64,000 nucleotides of DNA from Gemmatirosa kalamazoonensis (GTDB lineage: Bacteria > Gemmatimonadota > Gemmatimonadetes > Gemmatimonadales > Gemmatimonadaceae). Shown in pieces: positions 17,160 to 24,331 of the stretch. Below the pieces are notes generated by a model. It was not told the origin of the DNA, did no database searches, and was given only the letters and a program-made list of their open reading frames with translations. The position numbers and the translations under genes are program-made. The DNA is taken from contig NZ_CP007128.1 of assembly GCF_000522985.1 (NCBI RefSeq), positions 1,534,220-1,598,219 on the forward strand. Reading direction: 5' to 3'. Numbering within the stretch: the stretch's first letter is position 1; the number at the start of each line of letters is the position of its first letter.

Positions 17160-19853
17160 CTACTCCGTACGCAGCGCGGCGTTGGGATCGGCGCGCGAGG
17201 CGCGGAGCGCCGGCGACGCGCTCGCCGCGACGGCGACGAGCAGCAGCGCCGCGCCGACCGCCAGGTATACCGACGGATCCGTCGCCGACTGCTCGAACAG
17301 CAGCGGCTGCAGCCGGCGCGCGGCGAGCAGCGCCGCGCCGGCGCCCAACGCGATGCCGGCGAGCGCGAAGTACACGCCGCGCGCCACGACGAGCCGCACC
17401 ACGTCGCGCGCGCGGGCGCCGAGCGCGACCCGCACGCTCAGCTCGTGGGCGCGCTGCGCGACGTCGTAGGCGATCACACTGTAGAGGCCCACCGCCGCGA
17501 TCACGAGCGCGAGCGCGCCGAACGCCACGAACATCGTCGCGCCGAGCCGCCACGATTGCTTGCGCTCGCCCACGGCGTCCGAGAACGGCGTGACCGTCAC
17601 GTACGACGCGCCCGGCATCTCGCGCTGCAGCCGCGCCCGCAGCGTCTCGCGCATCCGCGCCGCGTCCGCACGCACGCGCACGAACAGCCCCCCGGTCTGC
17701 GGCGCGAACTGCGCCGCCGGCACGTAGTAGTAGTGGAAGTCCGGCTCGGCCCCGAGCTCGTCGGCCTTGATGTTCTCCGCCACGCCGACCACCTGCGTGC
17801 ACGGTGCCGTGTCCGCACGCAGCCGCACGCAGCGGCCTAACGGATCCTTCCCCGGCCACAGCACGCGCGCCATCGACTCGCTCACCACCATCACGCGCGG
17901 CGCGCCGTCCCGGTCGCCGGGCTCGATCGCGCGGCCGCGGATCACGCGCGTGCCCACCGTCGCGAAGTGCTCCGGCCCCACCGCGTTGTAGTAGAACTGC
18001 CCGAGCCGCGCCACCGAGTCGATCCCCTCGACGTACAGCGACTGGTTGCGGTAGTCCCAGAACGGCACCGAGATCCGCAGGCTCGCCGACTGCACGCCGG
18101 GCGTCGCCTTCGCCGCGTCGAGCAGCCGGCCGCGCAGCGCCACCATGCGCGCGCTGTCGAGCTTGAGCCCGCGCATGCTGAGGTCCACCAGCAGCACCGG
18201 GTCCACGTCGTAGCCGAGTCGCACCTGCTGCACGTGGCGAAGGCTGCGCACGAACAGCCCCGCGCCGACGAGCAACGACACGCACAGCGCGCCCTGCACC
18301 ACCAGCAGCACCGATCGCAGGCGCGACTCGCGCCGCGCGATCCCGCCGCGCGCGCCCGCGCGGATATCCGACGTGAGCCGCACGCGCCCGGCCTGCACCA
18401 TCGGCGCGAGCCCCATGAGCGCGCCGGTGGCGAGCGCTGCCCCCGCGGCGAACCACACCGTGCGCGGATCGTGCATCCCCGCCGGCGCCTCGCTCTTCTC
18501 GAGGAGCAGGGCGCGCAGCACCGCCCCGCCCCAGTGCGCCACCGCGAGCCCCACCGCGCCGCCCAGCACCGCGAGCAGCATCGACTCCGTCCACAGCTGC
18601 GCGAGCAGGCGGCGGCGCGTGACGCCGAGCGCGAGCCGCAGCGCGATCTCGCGGCGGCGGCGCAGCGCGCGGGCCAGCAGCAGGTTCGCGACGTTCGCGC
18701 ACGCGATGAGCAGCACGACGCCCGACACCCCCGCCACCCACGTCGCCACCTTCGACTCGGGCGACGCGTTGGGCCCGCGCGAGAACAGGATCGATCCCAC
18801 CTCGCCGCGCGGGCGCAGCTCGCTCAGCGGCGGTGACCCCGGCTGTTGCTCGCGGGCCGCCTCGAAGCTGCGTCGCAGCGCGCTGGTGAGGTCCGCGTTC
18901 GCCGCGGCCGTCGACACGCCTTGCTTGCGCCGCGCCAGCGTCGACATCCACCCCCAGCCGTAGGAAGTCCACCAGCTCGCCGTCAGCCGCGGCCCCTCGG
19001 AGGCGGCGTACGCGGCGAGCGGCACGAACGCGGCCGGCGGCTGGTCGGGCCACAGTCCCACGAAGCCACGCGGCGCGACGCCGATCACCGTGTAGGTCGT
19101 CGATCCGATCGGCAGCGTGGTGCCCAACACGTCGCGGCGGCCGCCGTAGCGTGTCTGCCAGAACGCGTAGCTCAGCACGACCACCGGCGCGCCGGAAGGC
19201 GGGCGGTCCTCGGCCTCCGTGTAGTAGCGCCCCAACGTCGGCGCCGCATCGAAGAAGCCGAAGAAGCTCGGACTCACCACACCCACCTGCATTTGGCGCG
19301 TCGCGTCGCCGGTGCCGATCGGCATCTCGCGCAGCGCGTAGCCGGCCACGCTGGCGAACGAGTGCGTGTACGTCGCGACGTCGCGGTAGCGCGCGTACTG
19401 CGAGCCGCCGCCTGGTGTCTCCTCGCCGCGCCGTGTGACGTAGACGTAGACGCGGTGCGCGGTCGCCGGGTCGCGCAGCAGTGGGGGCGGCCGGAAGAGC
19501 AGCCGGTCGACCACGCCGAACATGGCGACGTTCGCGCCGAGGCCGAGGCCGAGCGTGACGACCACGGCGAGCGTGAAGCCGGGCGAGCGCGCGAGCCCGC
19601 GCAGCGCGTAGCGGACATCGTGCAGCACGCGGTCGAGCGCGGGAAGCGACCACCGCTCGCGCGCCGCGGCCTTCGCGCGCAGCGTGCTGCCCAACGCTCG
19701 GCGCGCGGCCCACGCCGCCTCGTCCGCGCTCGCCCCCGCGGCGCGCGCATCGCGCTCGAGCTGCGCGCGGTGAAACGCCAGCTCCTCGTCGAGCTCCGCG
19801 TCCAGCGCGTCGCGCCGCAGCCAGTCGCGGCCCCGCGTCAGCCATTCGCGCAT
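17160..19853 (-). CDS. ADOP-family ABC transporter permease with N-terminal prefix domain
   Basis: An 897-residue permease with two MacB/FtsX units. Residues 1-75 are the soluble helical prefix of this class (LDAELDEELAFHRAQLERDA). Then come GFTLAVVVTLGLGLGANVAM and the periplasmic domain, a first FtsX block near 350-460, the second MacB domain and the last helices, ending RADPNAALRTE. The start ATG 19853 lies 17 bases after the PadR gene, so it follows PadR in one transcript. Sequence blocks such as DPLGRC and LSMRG/LDSAR are shared with the ADOP at 1275-3749, so the two are paralogs. It probably exports a toxic or amphipathic compound under PadR control. Confidence 0.92.
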   Translation of the reverse strand: MREWLTRGRDWLRRDALDAELDEELAFHRAQLERDARAAGASADEAAWAARRALGSTLRAKAAARERWSLPALDRVLHDVRYALRGLARSPGFTLAVVVTLGLGLGANVAMFGVVDRLLFRPPPLLRDPATAHRVYVYVTRRGEETPGGGSQYARYRDVATYTHSFASVAGYALREMPIGTGDATRQMQVGVVSPSFFGFFDAAPTLGRYYTEAEDRPPSGAPVVVLSYAFWQTRYGGRRDVLGTTLPIGSTTYTVIGVAPRGFVGLWPDQPPAAFVPLAAYAASEGPRLTASWWTSYGWGWMSTLARRKQGVSTAAANADLTSALRRSFEAAREQQPGSPPLSELRPRGEVGSILFSRGPNASPESKVATWVAGVSGVVLLIACANVANLLLARALRRRREIALRLALGVTRRRLLAQLWTESMLLAVLGGAVGLAVAHWGGAVLRALLLEKSEAPAGMHDPRTVWFAAGAALATGALMGLAPMVQAGRVRLTSDIRAGARGGIARRESRLRSVLLVVQGALCVSLLVGAGLFVRSLRHVQQVRLGYDVDPVLLVDLSMRGLKLDSARMVALRGRLLDAAKATPGVQSASLRISVPFWDYRNQSLYVEGIDSVARLGQFYYNAVGPEHFATVGTRVIRGRAIEPGDRDGAPRVMVVSESMARVLWPGKDPLGRCVRLRADTAPCTQVVGVAENIKADELGAEPDFHYYYVPAAQFAPQTGGLFVRVRADAARMRETLRARLQREMPGASYVTVTPFSDAVGERKQSWRLGATMFVAFGALALVIAAVGLYSVIAYDVAQRAHELSVRVALGARARDVVRLVVARGVYFALAGIALGAGAALLAARRLQPLLFEQSATDPSVYLAVGAALLLVAVAASASPALRASRADPNAALRTE

Positions 19854-19870
19854 CGTGCGCCTCGAGGGTG

Positions 19871-20203
19871 TCAGGTGGATCCCAGGACCTGCTGGATCGC
19901 GGCGATCAGCTCCGCGAACCCCGCCTCCTGCTCGCCGAGCTGCTTGCGGCCGGCGCGCGTGATCGTGTAGTAGCGCGCGCGCTGGTTGTTCGGCGTCTGC
20001 CCCCACGCTGCGGTGATCCATCCCTTCTGCCGCATGCGCTGCAGGGCGGGGTAGAGCGACCCCTCCTCGACGCGGATCACGTCGTCGGAGCGGCGCTGGA
20101 GCTCCTGCGCGATGCCGTAGCCGTGCATCGCCTGCACGGTGAGCGTCTTCAGGATGAGCATGTCGAGCGTGCCGGGGAGCAGCTCGCGCTTCGGTGTGGT
20201 CAT
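19871..20203 (-). CDS. PadR-family transcriptional regulator
   Basis: A 110-residue winged-helix repressor. The core LLPGTLDMLILKTL, GYGIAQELQRR, EEGSLYPALQRM and YYTITRAGRKQL covers the DNA-binding wing and recognition helix of PadR-s1 proteins, with a short C-terminal dimer helix. ATG 20203 was selected because MTTPKREL is the usual start; the frame upstream is repeat and operator sequence. It precedes an ADOP permease gene in the same direction, a pairing common in Gemmatimonadota and Acidobacteriota. A 29-bp dyad overlaps its start codon, which implies autorepression relieved by a ligand. Confidence 0.93.
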   Translation of the reverse strand: MTTPKRELLPGTLDMLILKTLTVQAMHGYGIAQELQRRSDDVIRVEEGSLYPALQRMRQKGWITAAWGQTPNNQRARYYTITRAGRKQLGEQEAGFAELIAAIQQVLGST

Positions 20204-20230
20204 AGATGGCCTATGGGATAGACAATCTAT
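20202..20230. promoter_or_regulatory. Putative PadR operator
   Basis: A 29-bp AT-rich dyad in GC-rich surroundings: ATAGAT-3-CTAT-3-ATAG-3-ATCTAT. All ten paired positions in each half match their partner. Its left edge overlaps the PadR start codon (20201-20203). Position and symmetry suit autorepression of the padR-ADOP operon. PadR binding itself is inferred. Confidence 0.7.
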
Positions 20231-20267
20231 GGCCTCGGAGCGTTTGCACCGCAAGCGACGGTGTGAT

Positions 20268-20344
20268 GAACCGCAGAGGACGCAGAGGGCCGCAGAGGAC
20301 ATCATGCGCAGTCCTCTGCGGCCTTCTGCGTCCTCTGCGGTTCG
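20268..20344. repeat. Hairpin repeat family A, copy A6 (CGCAGAGG type)
   Basis: Inverted repeat with left arm GAACCGCAGAGGACGCAGAG and right arm CTTCTGCGTCCTCTGCGGTTC. Each arm is four 9-bp units of the GCAGAGGAC or GCAGAGGGC type. It lies between the PadR operator and the 3' end of the TldE gene. Confidence 0.92.
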
Positions 20345-20353
20345 AACGAACGG

Positions 20354-21742
20354 CTACACCGCGTCCGACAGCGACGTGAAGTTGAAGTCGCGCGCCTTCA
20401 CCGGCGGCACCACGATCGCCGGCCCCGGGCTCCCGTCCTCGCTCGCGCTCACCCGCACCGGCCGGCCCATCGCCTCGAGGTTGTTCAGCAGGAAGATCGG
20501 CGACTCGTTGTAGCGCAGGTTCTTCACCGCCTTCGTGATCTTGCCGTTCTCGATGAGGAACGTGCCGTCGCGCGTCAGCCCCGTGTACAGGATCGTGCGC
20601 GGATCCACCGGGCGGATGTACCAGAAGCGCGTGACGAGCAGCCCGCGCTCCGTCGAGGCGATGAGATCCTCGAGCGACGCGTCGCCGCCCGACATGCGGA
20701 GCCCCGCGCCGAAGCCGCCGCCCGTCGGCGCGTGTCCCGTCTTCTGCGCCCAGTAGCGGTCGTACGCGAGGTTCTTCACGACGCCGTTCTCGATCCACGT
20801 GATCGCCTGCGTCGGCAGCCCGTCGCCGGCGAACGGCGTGCCCGGCGCCGCAGGATCGTACGGGTCGGAGACGATCGTGACGCGCTCGTCGACCACCTTC
20901 TGCCCGATCTTGTTGCCGCCGCCGGGCTTCGACATGAACGAGCGTCCCTCGTCGGCGGCGCGCGCGCTCAGCGCACCGGCGATGAGCTGCACCAGGTTGC
21001 CGACCGCCGTCGGCTCCAGCACTACCGTGTAGCGTCCGGGCTCGATCGCCACCGGGTTCACCGAGCGGCGCGCCTTGTCGATCGCCGTGCGGCCTAACGC
21101 GGCGGGGTCGAGCCGCGTGAAGTCGTTCGCCTGGCCCCCCGCCCACCCCGAGCCGGTGCCGTCGGCCGTGCGCACGGTCGTCGTCATCGCGACGCGCGTC
21201 TGTCGCGCATACGCGAACAGCCCCTTCGAGTTCGCGAGCGCGGTCGCGCCGGCGTTCGTCTCCAGAAAGCCCGTCGCGGTGAGCCCCGCCGCCCGCGCCG
21301 GCTCCGTCACCGCGCGCACCGCGGCCGCGCGGGCCGCGGGGTCGAGGCCCGCCGTCGAATCCACCCAGCCCGGCGTGTCGCGGTACTCCTGCGGGCCCAA
21401 CAGCGGCACGTACTCCGGGTCCTCCGGCGCGAGCCGCGCGAGCGCCTCGGCGCGCTCCACGACCGCCTTCAGCGACGCGTCGTCGAACGCGTTGGTCACC
21501 GCCGCGGCGGAGCGGCGCCCGAACGACGAGCGCACGCTCACGTTCGCGTCGAACGCGTCGCCCGACGTCGAGATCTGGTTCACGGCGAAGCGCGTGTTGC
21601 CGCGCGTGCCGCTGCCGACGCTGACGCTCGTCTCGTCGGCCGTGGCGAACGACAGCAGCTTCTTCGCGATCGCCTCGCACTCGTCGCGCGAGAGCACGCG
21701 GGGCGCCGCCGCCGCCGTGAGGAGCGACTTCGGCCCGCTCAT
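20354..21742 (-). CDS. tldE: TldE/PmbA-family metalloprotease subunit
   Basis: A 462-residue partner of TldD. TldD and TldE form a heterodimeric zinc protease that degrades unfolded or modified peptides and matures some ribosomally made peptides; TldE itself lacks the zinc-binding HExxxH, and none is seen here. The conserved C-terminal half shows LIQ/LVQLIAGALSARAADEG, GLPTQAITWIENGVVKN and FLIENGKITKAVKNLR. The start ATG 21742 (MSGPKSLL) has GGGAGGAAGG upstream and overlaps the TldD stop by four bases (ATGA). There is no signal peptide, although TldD carries one. Confidence 0.9.
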   Translation of the reverse strand: MSGPKSLLTAAAAPRVLSRDECEAIAKKLLSFATADETSVSVGSGTRGNTRFAVNQISTSGDAFDANVSVRSSFGRRSAAAVTNAFDDASLKAVVERAEALARLAPEDPEYVPLLGPQEYRDTPGWVDSTAGLDPAARAAAVRAVTEPARAAGLTATGFLETNAGATALANSKGLFAYARQTRVAMTTTVRTADGTGSGWAGGQANDFTRLDPAALGRTAIDKARRSVNPVAIEPGRYTVVLEPTAVGNLVQLIAGALSARAADEGRSFMSKPGGGNKIGQKVVDERVTIVSDPYDPAAPGTPFAGDGLPTQAITWIENGVVKNLAYDRYWAQKTGHAPTGGGFGAGLRMSGGDASLEDLIASTERGLLVTRFWYIRPVDPRTILYTGLTRDGTFLIENGKITKAVKNLRYNESPIFLLNNLEAMGRPVRVSASEDGSPGPAIVVPPVKARDFNFTSLSDAV

Positions 21743-23352
21743 GCCTTCCTCCCCGTGTTGATGACGTTGACGTTGCGGAAGCGCGCCGGCACGCACCCGT
21801 GGCTCACCGCGTTCACCTGCGCCGGCTGTCCCTTCCCGTCGTTGTTCGCGCCGCCGAGGAAGTAGCTCGCCTTGCCGCCGATCATGTCCATGCCGCCCCA
21901 GAACTCCGGCGTACGGAACTGGTACGCCACGTCCTTCAGCATGCCGACGATCTTGCCGCCGCGGATCTCGTAGAACGCCTGTCCCGAGAACTGCCCGTTG
22001 TAGCGCTGCTGGTCGATCGAGAACGACCCGTCGCCGACGATCGCGATGCCGCGGTCCGTCGCCGCGATGAGGTCCTCGTACGACTGCTCCTTGTCGCCCG
22101 GCAGGAGGCTGACGTTAGGCATGCGCTGGAACTGCACGTCGCTCCACGACTGCGCGTACGAGTTCCCGTGCGAGCGCACCGCCTTCCCCTGCTTCTTGTA
22201 CCACCAGTCGAGGTACGGTGCCTGCTCGCGCGTCGTCTGATAGTCCACGACGACGCCGTTCCTGATGATCGTGTACGTCTCCGGCTTCACGCCCTCGTCG
22301 TCCCACCCGCACGCGGCGAGCGACCCGACCTGCGAGCGGTCGGCCTGGATGTTCATGAGCGACGAGCCGTACTTCATCGTGCCCAGCACCTTCTCCGGCG
22401 GCGCGACGAAGCTCGTCCCCGCGTAGTTCGCCTCGTAGCCGAGCGCGCGGTCCAGCTCCGTCGGGTGCGCGACGCTCTCGTGGATCGTGAGCCACAGGTT
22501 CGACGGGTGCAGCACGAGGTCGTAGCGCCCGACGTCCACCGGCTTCGCCTTCAGCTTCTCCTGCGCCTCCGCCGCGTAGCGCCCGGCGGCCGCGACGAGG
22601 TCGCTGTCGGTGACGTACTCGTAGCCGAGCCCCCGCGGCGCGATCTCCGCCGAGTTGCGCGACTGGAAGTCGGAGTTGTCCGACGAGACAGCGGTGACGT
22701 TGATGTTCGGCGACGCGCGGAAGAGCGTCTGCACGGTGAACGTGCCGTCGGTCGACGCGAACGTCTTCTCCTCGCGCAGGAAGCTGAGCGCCGAGCTGAC
22801 GAACCGCGCGCCCGCCTTCAGCGCCGCCTCGTTCGCGGCGAGCAGCAGCGCGACCTTGTCGGCGACCGGCACGGTGAACGGGTCGACCTTGATCGGGCTC
22901 GCCCACTCGCCGTTAGGCGTCGGCGTCACCGGGGCGAGCGTCACCGGGCGCACGAGCGCCGAGCGGTTCGCCTTCGCCTGCGCCGCCGCCTGTCGCGCCG
23001 CGGCCGTCACGCCGTCCGCCGTCAGCTCGCGCGTCGCCGCGAACCCCCATGCGCCGCCGACGAGCGTGCGCACGCCCACGCCCACGGTCTCCGAGTCGGC
23101 CATGCCCTGCACGCGCCGCTCGCGGGTGGCGACGAACTGCGACCGGTACCGTCCGACGCGCACGTCGGCGTAGTCCGCGCCCGCGGCCCGCGCGGCGTCG
23201 AGCGCCTTCATGGCGAGCTCGCGGATCGCGGGGTCGCCCGGGGCAGTCGGCGGAGCGCTCGGAGCCGCGGCGGTGACTTCGCGCGCGCCGAGCGCGGTGG
23301 CCGCCGCAACGGCGGCGGAAGATTTCAGGAAGTCGCGACGATGGAGAGACAC
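21739..23352 (-). CDS. tldD: TldD-family metalloprotease with Tat signal
   Basis: A 537-residue catalytic subunit. The N-terminus SLHRRDFLKSSAAVAAA has the twin-arginine motif followed by a hydrophobic stretch, so export by Tat is expected. The zinc motif HESVAH (HExxxH) lies near residue 295, with further family blocks GYEANYAGTSF, GGKIVGMLKDVAYQFRT and NAVSHGCVPARF. The chain is longer than cytosolic TldD (about 480) because of the signal region. The start codon is GTG. It is followed without gap by TldE. Substrate peptides are unknown; no peptide-natural-product gene cluster is visible nearby. Confidence 0.9.
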   Translation of the reverse strand: MSLHRRDFLKSSAAVAAATALGAREVTAAAPSAPPTAPGDPAIRELAMKALDAARAAGADYADVRVGRYRSQFVATRERRVQGMADSETVGVGVRTLVGGAWGFAATRELTADGVTAAARQAAAQAKANRSALVRPVTLAPVTPTPNGEWASPIKVDPFTVPVADKVALLLAANEAALKAGARFVSSALSFLREEKTFASTDGTFTVQTLFRASPNINVTAVSSDNSDFQSRNSAEIAPRGLGYEYVTDSDLVAAAGRYAAEAQEKLKAKPVDVGRYDLVLHPSNLWLTIHESVAHPTELDRALGYEANYAGTSFVAPPEKVLGTMKYGSSLMNIQADRSQVGSLAACGWDDEGVKPETYTIIRNGVVVDYQTTREQAPYLDWWYKKQGKAVRSHGNSYAQSWSDVQFQRMPNVSLLPGDKEQSYEDLIAATDRGIAIVGDGSFSIDQQRYNGQFSGQAFYEIRGGKIVGMLKDVAYQFRTPEFWGGMDMIGGKASYFLGGANNDGKGQPAQVNAVSHGCVPARFRNVNVINTGRKA

Positions 23353-23376
23353 GAGGACGAAGGGGAAGGGTTGACG

Positions 23377-23551
23377 GGCGCCGGGACGGCGCCGGCGATA
23401 CGGCGCTCACGATGAGGCGCGATGATGCGCGAACGACGTCTCACATCGCGGCACGGCGCCGTACTGCGTGGTTCAGCGATTTGAGCGTCGTTTGCGCAAC
23501 ATCGCGCAGCACCGGCAGCGCCGTATCGCAGCCGCCGGCATCGGCGCCGCA
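23377..23551. repeat. Long hairpin repeat family G, copy G1
   Basis: A degenerate long inverted repeat beginning GGCGCCGGGACGGCGCCGGC and containing GGCGCGATGATGCGCGAACG on the left and GCGTCGTTTGCGCAACATCG on the right. It matches the better preserved copy at 57207-57373 block by block. It fills most of the 205-base gap between the TldD start and the small membrane protein. Confidence 0.75.
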
Positions 23552-23557
23552 ACGAGA

Positions 23558-23728
23558 TCAGCGGCCGAACACGTAGTACAACACGAGTCCAGCGCCGACG
23601 AGCAGCACGATCACGATGAGCCCACTCTGCCGCCCCGCCGCCGTCGGTGTGCCGCGGCCGCGCATCGTCGTCGCCAGCACCACCACGAGGAGGAGCGCGA
23701 CAAGCCCGAGGATGATGGGAATCGTCAT
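23558..23728 (-). CDS. Small two-helix membrane protein (56 aa)
   Basis: A 56-residue frame from ATG 23728 to TGA 23558: MTIPIILGLVALLLVVVLAT is a first membrane helix, a short loop MRGRGTPTAAGRQSG carries positive charge, and LIVIVLLVGAGLVLYYVFGR is a second helix. The hydrophobic pattern, charged loop and correct ends make it a credible gene although it is short. It is divergent from the HXXEE protein gene, whose start is 24 bases away. I do not recognise a family. Confidence 0.6.
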   Translation of the reverse strand: MTIPIILGLVALLLVVVLATTMRGRGTPTAAGRQSGLIVIVLLVGAGLVLYYVFGR

Positions 23729-23752
23729 GGACGTATGTTAGGAGCCGTGACC

Positions 23753-24250
23753 GTGCCGCGTCGACCGCCGCTCCGGATCCTCGCCGCCCTCGTGCCGCTC
23801 CACAACGCCGAGGAGGCGCTGACGTTCGGGCACTACCTGCCCGCGGTGCGCGCGCGGGTGCCGCCGGTGCTCGCCCCGCTCGCCGCGTCGATCACCGAGC
23901 GGCAGCTGCTCGTCGCGCTCGGCGCGGCGACGGTCGTGCCGGTCGCCGTCGTGCTGTGGGCGGAGCGGCGGCCCCGATCGGGCGGCGCGCGGTGGCTCGC
24001 CCTGCTCGTCGCGGCGGTGCTGCTCGTGAACGTCGCGTCGCACGTCGCCGCCGCGGTGGTCGTGCTCCGCGGCTACTCTCCCGGTCTGGTGACGGCGCTC
24101 GCCCTCAACCTGCCCGGATGCGCGTGGCTGCTGTGGCGCGCCGCGCGCGAGCGGTGGGTGAGCCCCGGCGCGTTCGCCGCGCTCCTCCCGGCGGCGTTCG
24201 TCGTCCACGGGCCGCTGCTCCTCGGCCTCATCGCCCTCGCCGGCCGCTGA
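23753..24250 (+). CDS. HXXEE-domain membrane protein
   Basis: A 165-residue membrane protein. The motif HNAEE near residue 18 is the naming motif of the HXXEE family, and four or five hydrophobic segments follow with a second conserved-looking His in VASHVAAA. I chose GTG 23753 because AGGAG lies eight bases upstream; ATG 23735 in the same frame would add six residues but has no ribosome site. The family is uncharacterised; its conserved His and Glu residues suggest a membrane enzyme or metal site. Confidence 0.75.
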   Translation: MPRRPPLRILAALVPLHNAEEALTFGHYLPAVRARVPPVLAPLAASITERQLLVALGAATVVPVAVVLWAERRPRSGGARWLALLVAAVLLVNVASHVAAAVVVLRGYSPGLVTALALNLPGCAWLLWRAARERWVSPGAFAALLPAAFVVHGPLLLGLIALAGR

Positions 24251-24331
24251 ACGCGAGACCCCGGCGGCGCGTATCCTTGTGCACGGCTCGCCGCCGTCCC
24301 CCCCTTCCGTGCCCACAGGAGATCCGCGCGC

